Assembly: GCF_017873175.1 (NCBI RefSeq) | Contig: NZ_JAGGJW010000009.1 | Location: forward strand, 235,852-299,851 | Origin: Neorhizobium petrolearium | Lineage (GTDB): Bacteria > Pseudomonadota > Alphaproteobacteria > Rhizobiales > Rhizobiaceae | Reading direction: 5' to 3' | DNA length: 64,000 bases | Part shown: one piece after another, positions 1 through 7,745 of the stretch | Layout of the letters: each line of letters opens with the position of its first letter | Numbering within the stretch: position 1 is the stretch's first letter | Made by a program: the position numbers and the translations under genes | Notes under the pieces: model-generated | What the model was told of the DNA's origin: nothing | Databases searched by the model: none | Seen by the model: the letters and a program-made list of their open reading frames with translations, nothing else

Positions 1-1166
1 CAACCGGCCGCAACAAGGTCGTGCAGCATTTCGAGGGCGGGATCATTAAGGAACTGCTGGTGAGTGAAGGCGACCAGGTCGTCGAAAACCAGCCACTGGT
101 CAAACTTGACGAGACCGCCGCGCTTTCAAAGAGGCGGGAGATTTTCCTGCGGCGTATCAGGCTGGAAGCAACCGCGGCGCGTCTTGTGGCCCAGGCTGAA
201 GGCACTGATGTCATAAAAATCCCCGATATCCTCGGCGACTTCAAGAATGACCAGGATGTCTCCTCGATCTTGCTGACCCAGCAACTCAATTTCAAAGCCC
301 AGCGCGTTAAATTCGCGACCGAGCTTTCCTTGCTGAGGCAGAACATGAAGGCGCTGGAGTTCCGTAGCGAAGGCTATACCCGACATCGCGACGCAATCTC
401 CCGCCAGCTTGTTTTGCTGGGGGAAGAGTATGAGACGAAGCGAGCCCTGTTGGCCAAGGGCCTGCTTCGGGCAACAGAGGTAAAGGCGCTTCAGCGCGCG
501 ATGGCGGATGCTGAGGGACAGATCGGAAGGCTCAACTCCGAAATCGCTGAAACGGGCGCACAATTGCTGAAGGCCCAGCAGGAAGTAGCCCATGCCGAAG
601 AGGCTTATCGGGAGGATGCTCTTGATCGGCTCCAATCCATCCAGGGTGAGCGGGACGCGGCCCGGGAACAGTCGCGCGAGGCTGATGACATTCTGCGTCG
701 CACGACCATCGTCGCGCCCGTCTCCGGCACCATTGTTCGGACCTATTACCATACGACCGGTGGCGTTATCGAAAGCGGCAAAGGGATCATGGAGATACTA
801 CCCGCAGGCGTGCCGCTGATCATCGAGGCGAAGGTTCCCCGCAACGAAATCGACAATGTGAAGGTCGGTCAAAAGGCTACCGTTCGGCTCACCGCATTGA
901 ACCAGCGGACGACACCGATCCTGAACGGCGAGGTGTTCTATGTTTCCGCCGACGCGCTGGAGGACAGCAAGGCCGGCGTTGTCAACCACGACGTCTACAT
1001 CGCGCGTATCCATCTCTCTTCAGACGAGATCGCGCGCGTCAGGGGCTTCACCCCGCAACCCGGGTTGCCGGCGGAAATCATGATCCAGACTTCGGTCAGG
1101 ACATTCTTCAGCTATATCGTGAAACCGATCACCGACAGTATGTCGAGGGCATTTTCCGAGCGTTGA
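1..1166 (+). CDS. HlyD/PrsE-type type I secretion membrane fusion protein (5' truncated by window)
   Basis: The reading frame is open from base 3, and the first residues (TGRNKVVQHFEGG) match the region just after the inner-membrane anchor of HlyD/PrsE adaptors. The start codon and the N-terminal membrane helix therefore lie outside the window. Visible in order are a first half of a lipoyl-like domain (about residues 1-50 of the visible part), a long Glu/Arg/Ala-rich coiled coil (about 75-230), the second lipoyl half (APVSGTIV) and a beta-barrel C-terminal part. About 388 residues are visible where the family usually has 430-450. Such proteins bridge an inner-membrane ABC exporter to a TolC-like outer-membrane channel. 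The partner ATPase is presumably upstream, outside the window. The genes downstream are on the other strand. Confidence 0.93.
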   Translation, partial: TGRNKVVQHFEGGIIKELLVSEGDQVVENQPLVKLDETAALSKRREIFLRRIRLEATAARLVAQAEGTDVIKIPDILGDFKNDQDVSSILLTQQLNFKAQRVKFATELSLLRQNMKALEFRSEGYTRHRDAISRQLVLLGEEYETKRALLAKGLLRATEVKALQRAMADAEGQIGRLNSEIAETGAQLLKAQQEVAHAEEAYREDALDRLQSIQGERDAAREQSREADDILRRTTIVAPVSGTIVRTYYHTTGGVIESGKGIMEILPAGVPLIIEAKVPRNEIDNVKVGQKATVRLTALNQRTTPILNGEVFYVSADALEDSKAGVVNHDVYIARIHLSSDEIARVRGFTPQPGLPAEIMIQTSVRTFFSYIVKPITDSMSRAFSER

Positions 1167-1221
1167 GCTTGGCCCCCTAGCGGAAATCAACACGCACAGC
1201 TTCGATGGTTCCGATGAGAGC

Positions 1222-1247
1222 AAAAAGCAGCCCGCCGAAGCGGGCTG
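1222..1247 (-). terminator. Intrinsic terminator of the minus-strand unit
   Basis: Arms CAGCCCGC (1228-1235) and GCGGGCTG (1240-1247) pair perfectly around a 4-nt loop. On the minus strand the stem is followed by CTTTTTG (1227-1221). It lies about 80 bases past the stop codon of the minus-strand gene ending at 1328, and could also stop plus-strand transcription from the HlyD gene. Confidence 0.75.
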
Positions 1248-1327
1248 AGGAATACTGAACTCCCGGCGGGAGTAGCTATAGAACCTTGATTTCCGCGACA
1301 CGGAGCCATTTCGGTCAGGATTGCGCA

Positions 1328-2095
1328 TCAGGCGCCCGGCGGGGCCACAGGCGCGTCCGCAAAGCCCGCGTCATCGAGCGCCTTGCGGACGAGGCCCGAA
1401 GCCTTCGCCTCTTCCAGGAATGCACTGACGAAGGCAAGAGCGGACGGCTTGCCATGAGCAACGGCGATCGCGATCCCCGTTTGCTGGAAGCCGCCGTCGA
1501 GGACGCGAGCGCCCGGCAGTTTCGCAAGCAGCGTTCGGAATGCGTCGCGGGAAAGCGCCAAGGCTTCCGCCTTTCCCTGCAGCAGACGATCGACGGCTTC
1601 GGCAATCGTTTCCACTGCTTCGGGGACTGCCGTCTTGAGGGAACGCGTGGCGCTGCGGATTGTCGTCGTATTGACGATGCCGACGACGCGCACGCCCTCC
1701 CGGTCGACCTCTTCCAAGGTGGTGATGCCTGACGAGGCGGTCACGAGATAGGTGCTTTCGAGGACGTAATAGATCGGACCGAAGGCGACGCGCCGGCGCC
1801 GCTCGTCATCGACCGGCATGAAGCTCACATCGACCGTTTCATTTTCGACCGCATCCGTGCAGGCGCCGGAGTTCGGAAAATTGGCGATCTCCGCCGCAAT
1901 CCCGAGCCTTGCGGCGAGCGCATTGCCGATATCGACGGTCACGCCGCGATAAGCTTGGCTTTCCGCATCAAAGACGGCGAACAGGGCCGATGGCGCCGGT
2001 GCGGCGACGATGCCGATCCGCAGGCTTCCCGTCGGGGTGAGTTCGCGCAGGACGAGATCGTCGCGGGCGACCGCGTCCGTGGTGGTCGATGACAT
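1328..2095 (-). CDS. Family 3 substrate-binding-like protein without a signal peptide
   Basis: The 255-residue product has the order of a polar amino acid binding protein (SBP_bac_3/PBPb fold): a first lobe beginning SLRIGIVAAPAPSALF, a VDIGNALAARL helix and a FGPIYYVLESTYLV segment. The ATG at 2095 is preceded by AGGGAG with good spacing. Neither this start nor any start further upstream gives a signal peptide, unlike normal periplasmic receptors. The product may therefore be cytoplasmic, either a ligand sensor or an enzyme built on the fold, as in cyclohexadienyl dehydratase-like relatives (inference). It is the last gene of a unit with the M14 deacylase and a family 5 binding protein. No cognate permease of the polar amino acid type is adjacent. 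Confidence 0.8.
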   Translation of the reverse strand: MSSTTTDAVARDDLVLRELTPTGSLRIGIVAAPAPSALFAVFDAESQAYRGVTVDIGNALAARLGIAAEIANFPNSGACTDAVENETVDVSFMPVDDERRRRVAFGPIYYVLESTYLVTASSGITTLEEVDREGVRVVGIVNTTTIRSATRSLKTAVPEAVETIAEAVDRLLQGKAEALALSRDAFRTLLAKLPGARVLDGGFQQTGIAIAVAHGKPSALAFVSAFLEEAKASGLVRKALDDAGFADAPVAPPGA

Positions 2096-2171
2096 GGAAA
2101 GACTCCCTTGGCTGATCCACAGGGCGCGGCAAGCCCCCTTCCCCATAGCAGAAAGATCCAGGCCGTCATCT

Positions 2172-3089
2172 TCAAACCGGCGTGCCGACGCCAAGCAACG
2201 CTTCCTTCTCGTTCACCGACAGGCTCGTCAGCCGGTAGAGAATGAAGCCTTGCTTTTCCGAATGGATGCTGGCCAGCACTTCGCCGAACACGGTCCGGAT
2301 TTCGCCGAGCAATTCGCCCTGGGCGACCGGCTCGCCGAGATCCTTGCGCGGGTACCAGAGCCCGGTCGCGGGCGCCACCGGCACCCACATCGTCACGACG
2401 TCGAGCGGCGTGACCGGAGCCGCGCCTGGCAGCATGCCGATATGCCGCATGACGCCACGAATGCCGTCCGTCATCTGGGCGACGGTCGCGTCTCCCCATA
2501 GCCCGTTGCCGCTCACCTCCGGCAGGATGCTCGGGACTCCGAGCTTGTGGGCCGCATCCACTGTATAACCGGCTCCGCCGGCCGCGACGGCGACCGGAAT
2601 GCCGAAGGCGACCGCAAGCGCCTTCGACTTCTCGCATCCGGCGGGAAAGATCGTGAAGGGCTGAAGACCTTCGTCGAGGTCGCCGCCATGGCAATCGATA
2701 TACGCGTCGGCTTTCGGAAACACTTCCGTCACCAGCCAGTGGGCGAGCCGCTCGCTGGTCGTGCCGTCCGGCCTGCCGGGGAACATGCGGTTCAGGTTCT
2801 TGCCGTCCTGCGGCATGATGTAGATGTTACGCCTGTGGAACGCCTGCGTGTTGAGGATCGGCAGGATCAGCAGCGTCCCCTTGATCTCCACCGGCCTCGT
2901 CTGCATCAGGCGGACCGCCGCTTCGATCGAGCAATATTCCGAGCCGTGCACGCCGGCCGTGATCAGCAGGCAAGGACCCGGCTCGGCGCCCTCAATGATG
3001 GCGAAGGGGATTTCGAGCTCCTCCGTCGGATGGACATGGCCGAATTCCACACGCGGCTTCCCGCTACGGAGAGCTGGCAAGACGTTCAT
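2172..3089 (-). CDS. Succinylglutamate desuccinylase/aspartoacylase family (M14) zinc hydrolase
   Basis: The 305-residue protein shows the M14 deacylase pattern: TAGVHGSEYCSIEAA near residue 45 supplies the first His and Glu zinc ligands, and DCHGGDL near residue 127 supplies the later His. The C-terminal part (about 215-300) is the beta-rich domain typical of AstE/aspartoacylase-like proteins. Members remove an acyl group from the amino group of amino acids or cleave related amides; the acyl group here cannot be read. It sits between a family 5 binding protein (89-bp gap with a small hairpin) and the leaderless binding-like protein. Cytoplasmic action on an imported N-acyl compound is the natural reading. 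Confidence 0.88.
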   Translation of the reverse strand: MNVLPALRSGKPRVEFGHVHPTEELEIPFAIIEGAEPGPCLLITAGVHGSEYCSIEAAVRLMQTRPVEIKGTLLILPILNTQAFHRRNIYIMPQDGKNLNRMFPGRPDGTTSERLAHWLVTEVFPKADAYIDCHGGDLDEGLQPFTIFPAGCEKSKALAVAFGIPVAVAAGGAGYTVDAAHKLGVPSILPEVSGNGLWGDATVAQMTDGIRGVMRHIGMLPGAAPVTPLDVVTMWVPVAPATGLWYPRKDLGEPVAQGELLGEIRTVFGEVLASIHSEKQGFILYRLTSLSVNEKEALLGVGTPV

Positions 3090-3127
3090 CGAACAAAATC
3101 CTCAAAGCGATTGAACCTGCTCGGCGA

Positions 3128-3145
3128 AAGGCGCTTGAGCGCCTT
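3128..3145. repeat. Intercistronic stem-loop
   Basis: AAGGCGC (3128-3134) and GCGCCTT (3139-3145) form a perfect 7-bp stem with a TTGA loop between the binding-protein gene and the M14 gene. Such hairpins often stabilise the upstream binding-protein message relative to the rest of the operon; that role is inference. Confidence 0.45.
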
Positions 3146-3178
3146 CCGCGAAATCGGCGTCTCTCCCGGCGGAGCTGG

Positions 3179-4702
3179 TCAGCTCTTCTTTACCCCCTGC
3201 AGCCGGATAAGCCCGTCCGGATAAGGAACGAAGCCGTCGACATTGCTGCGTGCCGCCCAGATCGACTTGTAGTGATAGAGCGGGATGAACGGCACGTCGG
3301 TGAGATAGATGCCGACGCTCTGCGCATAGAGCTTGGCGCGTTCCTTTTCATCGGTGATCTGCCGCGCCTGGGCGAGCAGCTTGTCCAGCTCGGGATTGCA
3401 GTAGCGCCCCCAGTTCAGGAAGCCGTCGCAGGCGACCCACGGGCTGATATTGCCGTCCGGATCGGGCCGCCCGCTCCAGATCGCCATCGAGGCCTGGTAT
3501 TTGCCGGCATCCGAATTGGCGGCGAGCGTCGAGGATTCGAGCGACTGGATCTTCACGTCGAAGCCAGCCTCCGCCGCCATGACCTGGATCATCTGGCCGA
3601 CCTGGGCGAGCGTCGGGCTGTTGGCGACGGAAAGCGTGAAGGACGGGCTCGTCACGCCCGCTTCTGCAAGCAGCGTCTTCGCCCGGGCGACATCGCGACC
3701 CTTCAACGCATGGGTCGGATCGTAATAGGGTGCCCCGACAGGCTCCGTCTGGTTGGCCGGCGGGAACAGGCCCTCATAAACAACCTCGCTGATCGCGCCG
3801 CGATCGATCGAAAGCTCCAGCGCTTGGCGCACCTTGGCGTTCTTGCCGAGCGGATTGTCGGCGCTTTCGCCATGGGCGATGTTGATGGAAATGACGTCGA
3901 AGGCTATCGACGGCCCTTGTATGGCCTTGACATCCTTGTCGTCCTTGATCGCCGCGACATCGCTCGGCGACAGCCGCTCGATGAGGTCGAGGTCGCCGGA
4001 ACGCAGGCTCAGCAGGCGCACGGCATCGTCCGGGATCATCCGGTAGGTGACGGAATCGAGCGAGATCGCGTCCTTGTTCCAGTATTGGTCGAAACGCTTC
4101 AGAGTGATGTGGTCCTGCGACACGCGCTCCACGAACTGGAACGGGCCTGCGCAAACGGGATGCGCTCCGATATTGGCGCTGTCCCTCGCGAGCGCCGCCG
4201 GCGACATGATCATGCCGGCTCGGTCGGCGAGCACGCTGACGAGTGGCGCATAGGCCTGACTGAGCTTGATCGCCACCGTCAGCGGATCAACGACATCGAC
4301 ACTCGCCACCGGCTTCAGCTCGGTCTTGCGCCTGGAGATCGGATCGGTGCGGTAGCGGTCGAGATTCACCTTGACCGCAGCGGCATCCATTGGCTGCCCG
4401 TCGTGGAAGACCACGTGATCGCGCAGCTTGAGCGTCAGCGTCAGACTGTCCGGGGACCATGACCAGGACGTGGCGAGCTGCGGCTGGAACGTACCTTCGG
4501 GTGTCGTATCGATCAGCTTGTCGCACAGCGCCGCGAAGATCACGCGGCCGGCAACCGAGCCTCCGGTCGCGGGGTCGAGAGCATCCGGATCGGCTCTGAG
4601 GCCGATCTTGAGGTCTGCCGCCGAGGCGGAAGCGGCGAAGAGAATTGCGGCGAGGAAAGCGGACATCGATCCGATGTCGCGCCGCCCGGTCATGGAAGTC
4701 AT
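3179..4702 (-). CDS. ABC transporter family 5 (peptide-type) substrate-binding protein
   Basis: The product (507 residues from the ATG at 4702) has an N-terminal signal peptide ending near ASASA-ADLKIG, followed by the SBP_bac_5 pattern: LDPATGG, then WSWSPD, then HDGQPMDAAAVKVNLDRY. The C-terminal lobe contains the usual LLAEAG and ARSNVDGFVPYPDG-like segments. ATG 4702 is chosen because GAGAGG lies 8 bases upstream; a TTG at 4708 and an ATG at 4693 are alternatives. It closely resembles the divergent gene at 5091, so the two look like duplicated receptors. Neither has its own permease nearby. The complete Dpp-type permease/ATPase set starting at 15833 is the best candidate partner (inference). 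Confidence 0.93.
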   Translation of the reverse strand: MTSMTGRRDIGSMSAFLAAILFAASASAADLKIGLRADPDALDPATGGSVAGRVIFAALCDKLIDTTPEGTFQPQLATSWSWSPDSLTLTLKLRDHVVFHDGQPMDAAAVKVNLDRYRTDPISRRKTELKPVASVDVVDPLTVAIKLSQAYAPLVSVLADRAGMIMSPAALARDSANIGAHPVCAGPFQFVERVSQDHITLKRFDQYWNKDAISLDSVTYRMIPDDAVRLLSLRSGDLDLIERLSPSDVAAIKDDKDVKAIQGPSIAFDVISINIAHGESADNPLGKNAKVRQALELSIDRGAISEVVYEGLFPPANQTEPVGAPYYDPTHALKGRDVARAKTLLAEAGVTSPSFTLSVANSPTLAQVGQMIQVMAAEAGFDVKIQSLESSTLAANSDAGKYQASMAIWSGRPDPDGNISPWVACDGFLNWGRYCNPELDKLLAQARQITDEKERAKLYAQSVGIYLTDVPFIPLYHYKSIWAARSNVDGFVPYPDGLIRLQGVKKS

Positions 4703-4759
4703 GGACAATACCTCTCTCTTGTTTGCGGAAGGTACCCGCTGCCGGAAAGCAGTTCTAAA

Positions 4760-4788
4760 ATTGTACTAGCACAAGATAACAGCAATGC
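4760..4788 (-). promoter_or_regulatory. Putative promoter of the minus-strand binding-protein/M14 unit
   Basis: On the minus strand TACAAT (4765-4760) matches a -10 box in five of six positions, with a weak -35 GCATTG (4788-4783) at 17-bp spacing. The -10 overlaps the palindrome at 4761-4774 and the -35 overlaps the palindrome at 4782-4805, as expected for repressor-controlled initiation. Confidence 0.4.
4761..4774. promoter_or_regulatory. Operator-like palindrome TTGT-N-CTAG-N-ACAA
   Basis: TTGTACTAGCACAA is symmetric in 12 of 14 positions and overlaps the putative -10 box of the minus-strand unit. It differs from the GTTATA-type operator at 4932. The binding regulator is unknown. Confidence 0.45.
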
Positions 4789-4805
4789 ACAATATCGTGC
4801 ATTGC
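4782..4805. promoter_or_regulatory. Perfect 9-bp inverted repeat upstream of the minus-strand unit
   Basis: GCAATGCAC (4782-4790) and GTGCATTGC (4797-4805) are perfect complements around the 6-base spacer AATATC. It lies about 80-100 bases before the ATG at 4702. It could be an operator or a DNA/RNA hairpin. No other copy was noticed in the window. Confidence 0.5.
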
Positions 4806-4907
4806 CCATTTTATGGGCTCTGCCACAGTTGTTATTTTAGAAATTTCTCGGCCATTTTCGGCAATCATCCGATAAAAATTTGAAATCAACGAAACGTCCG
4901 GCTCCTA

Positions 4908-4936
4908 TTGACATACCCAACCGCCTGCTCTGTTAT
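4908..4936 (+). promoter_or_regulatory. Predicted sigma70 promoter of the binding-protein gene at 5091
   Basis: TTGACA (4908-4913) is a perfect -35, followed after 17 bases by TGTTAT (4931-4936) as a -10. The -10 box overlaps the operator at 4932-4949, which fits repression by the GntR protein encoded at 12998-14023. Confidence 0.6.
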
Positions 4937-4949
4937 AAAGATGTATAAC
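4932..4949. promoter_or_regulatory. GntR-type operator, remote copy
   Basis: GTTATA (4932-4937), six bases, TATAAC (4944-4949), followed by GATTAT. The same arms, the same spacing and the same GATTAT extension occur at 14029-14052 directly in front of the gntR gene. Two matches of this length and layout about 9 kb apart are unlikely by chance and point to one regulon. Confidence 0.7.
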
Positions 4950-5090
4950 GATTATAGTTTTTGAGCCGACTCCGATCTCCTTCCGGTCCTTCACGGCGCC
5001 ACCTCCCATCCGGCCCGCCGGAAGAAGGCCGGCAAGGACCATCGGACCGGCTCTTCCTGGCGAAAGACCAGCAACCAGAGGAGAATAAAA

Positions 5091-6587
5091 ATGAGATTTT
5101 CGTCGCTGCTGCCCGCCGTGATGACCGCATTTATCGCGGCCGGCGCCCAGGCCGACGACCTGAAGATCGGCCTGCAGGACGATCTCGACGGTCTCGACCC
5201 GGCCCGCTCGCGCACCTTCGTCGGCGAGGTCGTGTTCGAATCCTTGTGCGACAGCCTCGTCGCCGTTGGGGCCGACCTTATCGTCAAACCCGAACTCGCC
5301 GAAAAGTGGTCATGGAACGCCGACGGCACCGAGCTGACCCTGGCGCTTTTCCCGAACCTGAAATTCCATGACGGCAGCGCCATCAATGCTGCCGCCGTCA
5401 AGGCCAATCTCGACCGCGCCGTCACCCTGCCCGACAGCATGCGCAGATCGGAATTGCAATCGGTCAAGGGCGTCGAGGTGGTCGACGGTCTGACGGTCAA
5501 GATCACGCTGAAACAGCCGGATCCGACCCCGCTGCCGCAGCTTTCCAACCGTGCCGGCATGATGCTGTCGCCGGCGAGCTTCGAGAAAGCCGTGACCGCG
5601 CCCTCCTGCTCCGGTCCCTACAAGTTCGTCGCCCGCCAGCAGAACTACAAGATTGACCTGGAGAAGTTCGCCGATTACCGCAACGCGGCCGACTACCATT
5701 TCGACAAGCTGACATTCATGATCATCCCGGACACGACGGTCAGGCTCGCGAACCTCAGATCGGGCGCGCTCGACATGCTCGAACGTCTCGCCCCCTCCGA
5801 CATTCCCTCGGTCAAGGCGGACGACAAATTGCAGCTCGCGCAGATCACGAGCGTCGGATACCAGGGCATGACGATCAATGTCGGCAACGGTACAACGCGC
5901 GCCAAGGGCCTGCTCGCCAAGGACAAGCGCATCCGCCTCGCGCTCGAACTCGCCATCGACCGCAACGTCATCAACGACGTGGTAGGCTCGGGCATCTTTC
6001 AGCCGGCGCAGCAGCCGTTCACCGGCGTCAGCCCCTATCACAACAAGGACATCAAGGTAACGGCCCGCGATGTCGCCAAGGCGAAGTCGCTTCTGAAGGA
6101 AGCGGGCGTCGACAAGGTTTCGTTCGAACTGCTCTTCGCCAATTCCACGACCAGCCAGCAGGTCGCCGAACTCATTCAGGCCATGGCGGCGGAAGCGGGC
6201 TTCGACATCAAGCTGCGCGCCGTCGAATTCACCTCGATGCTCGCCCAGACCCAGACCGGCGATTTCGATGCCGTGCTGACCGGTTGGTCGGGTCGCTACG
6301 ATCCGGACGGCAACCTGCATCAGTTCGTCACCTGCAAGGCATCGCTCAACTATGCCGGCTTCTGCAACGAACAGGTCGACAAGGACCTGAATACCGCCAA
6401 GGTGACGGGCGATTTCGAGACCCGAAAGAAGCTCTATGACGACGCCCAGTCGATCCTGCAGGACCAGCTGCCGATCATCTATCTCTACCACCAGCCGTGG
6501 CCTTTCGTACTTGCCAAGAACCTGAAGGGCTTCACGCCGCTGCCGACCGGCCTGATCAGCATCAAGGGCATGACCAGAGCCTCATAG
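5091..6587 (+). CDS. ABC transporter family 5 substrate-binding protein, orphan receptor
   Basis: The 498-residue product starts with a signal peptide (MRFSSLLPAVMTAFIAAGAQA) and continues DDLKIGL with the SBP_bac_5 layout (LDPA, then WSWNADG, then FHDGSAINAAAVKANLDRA). It resembles the product at 3179-4702 along its whole length. AGAGGAG precedes the ATG with good spacing. The gene is alone on its strand: a promoter and GntR-type operator lie upstream and a stem-loop lies downstream. The shared operator with the gntR region suggests that this receptor feeds the Dpp-type permease encoded from 15833 (inference). Confidence 0.93.
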   Translation: MRFSSLLPAVMTAFIAAGAQADDLKIGLQDDLDGLDPARSRTFVGEVVFESLCDSLVAVGADLIVKPELAEKWSWNADGTELTLALFPNLKFHDGSAINAAAVKANLDRAVTLPDSMRRSELQSVKGVEVVDGLTVKITLKQPDPTPLPQLSNRAGMMLSPASFEKAVTAPSCSGPYKFVARQQNYKIDLEKFADYRNAADYHFDKLTFMIIPDTTVRLANLRSGALDMLERLAPSDIPSVKADDKLQLAQITSVGYQGMTINVGNGTTRAKGLLAKDKRIRLALELAIDRNVINDVVGSGIFQPAQQPFTGVSPYHNKDIKVTARDVAKAKSLLKEAGVDKVSFELLFANSTTSQQVAELIQAMAAEAGFDIKLRAVEFTSMLAQTQTGDFDAVLTGWSGRYDPDGNLHQFVTCKASLNYAGFCNEQVDKDLNTAKVTGDFETRKKLYDDAQSILQDQLPIIYLYHQPWPFVLAKNLKGFTPLPTGLISIKGMTRAS

Positions 6588-6608
6588 GTCCCGGTCCGAT
6601 GCGCCCGG

Positions 6609-6640
6609 AAGGGTCTGCCTGTAACAGGCCGGCCCTTTGT
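6609..6640 (+). terminator. Stem-loop terminator after the orphan binding-protein gene
   Basis: AAGGG (6609-6613) pairs with CCCTT (6633-6637), and inside it GCCTG (6617-6621) pairs with CAGGC (6625-6629) around a TAA loop, with a small internal loop. TTTG follows. It lies between convergent genes and may serve both. Confidence 0.5.
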
Positions 6641-6745
6641 CCTGCTTTTCACTCGGCGCCATCCTCGACCTTGTGCCGAATACCTACAGACGTCGACGGT
6701 GTGCAGATGCTCGCGACAGGTCCGAGCATGGGCCGGCCCTTTCCC

Positions 6746-7702
6746 TCAGGCCTCCCGGTGGACGAGCTTCTTCGCCATCATCATGTGAATGCCCTTGCAG
6801 CCGTTGACCGTCTGCGTGACGCGCAAGTCGCCGGCCAGGCTGCAGAGTGTGTAGGCGTCTTCCCGCGACAGCCCGCCCTTTTCGCCGAGCAGAACGATCA
6901 TGTCCCTGAGCGCCATCACGACGCACTGGTCGAGGTCCGGGTCCATGCCCATGGTGATGTAATGGGTCGGCGTCTCGGCACGGGGATAGACGAAATCGAG
7001 ATCTTCGCGCACGGTCATTTGGAACGTGCCGCGCAACGCTGTTTCGATCGCCGTGATGCAGACTTCACCATCACCTTGCGCACCGTGACCGTCGCCGCAG
7101 GAAAACAGCGCACCCTCGTTGAATATCGGCAGGTAAAGTGTGGTGCCGGCGACGAGTTCCTTGTTGTCGATATTGCCGGCATGCGCACGCGGCATAATCG
7201 AGGTGATGCGGCCCCAGTTCGGCGGCGGCGCGACGCCCATGACGCCGAAGAAGGGTGCGAGCGGCAGGTCGAGCCCCCAGGGCAGCCGCGCGACGTTTTT
7301 CTCCTTGTCGAGCGGAATGTTGAGGAGCCGCGAAGTTTCGAAATCGTAAGGCAACGTGCCGGCGAGCGGACGGATGACATTGTAACCCCAGTCCTGACGA
7401 AGCTCGATATCGAGGATCTTCACCTCCAGAACCTGGCCGGGTTTGGCGCCGCGCACCGCGACCGGGCCGGTCAGGATATGGCCCTGCATGATCGGCCGGC
7501 AGTTCTCATGGATCTCGAGATGTTCGGGAAGGATGGTGAAGCCTTCCTTCGGCAGCACCTCGACCGGCCCGGAGACCGTGTCGATCACCACCGTGTCGCC
7601 GCTGTCGATGGTGACGACCGGCTCCCGGGCGGGATCGAAATAGCCCCAGGCGCAATTGTTCGAGGATGCCGGCACTTTATGTAACATGGCTTTATGCTCC
7701 AT
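6746..7702 (-). CDS. Acetamidase/formamidase family amidohydrolase
   Basis: The 318-residue protein matches the FmdA/AmdA family through its length and segments such as NCAWGYFDP, GHILTGPVAVRGAKPGQVLEVKI, the GDGHGAQGDGEV metal-site region and a C-terminal VNGCKGIHMMM. Members hydrolyse short amides to the acid and ammonia in the cytoplasm. It is the last gene of the operon that begins with gntR, 43 bases after the amidase stop. Starts at 7702 and 7687 are both possible; the second has GGAG about ten bases upstream. No missing catalytic segment was noticed. Confidence 0.92.
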   Translation of the reverse strand: MEHKAMLHKVPASSNNCAWGYFDPAREPVVTIDSGDTVVIDTVSGPVEVLPKEGFTILPEHLEIHENCRPIMQGHILTGPVAVRGAKPGQVLEVKILDIELRQDWGYNVIRPLAGTLPYDFETSRLLNIPLDKEKNVARLPWGLDLPLAPFFGVMGVAPPPNWGRITSIMPRAHAGNIDNKELVAGTTLYLPIFNEGALFSCGDGHGAQGDGEVCITAIETALRGTFQMTVREDLDFVYPRAETPTHYITMGMDPDLDQCVVMALRDMIVLLGEKGGLSREDAYTLCSLAGDLRVTQTVNGCKGIHMMMAKKLVHREA

Positions 7703-7745
7703 TGTTCTGCCCCGCAGGATCTGAAGCGGAGCGCTTTTAAATTTC

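Larger units (their letters stand above)
4703..5090. other. Divergent regulatory region between two binding-protein genes
   Basis: This 388-bp stretch has no convincing gene. It holds a minus-strand promoter region with two palindromes (4761-4805) and, further right, a plus-strand promoter with a GntR-type operator (4908-4949). The plus-strand leader is about 140 bases long and ends in the ribosome site AGAGGAG just before the ATG at 5091. Confidence 0.7.

Noticed and set aside
5310..6491. Long minus-strand frame antisense to the binding-protein gene at 5091
   Set aside because: It is Arg/Asp/Val-rich without family features, mirrors the codon structure of the real gene, and lacks a ribosome site.
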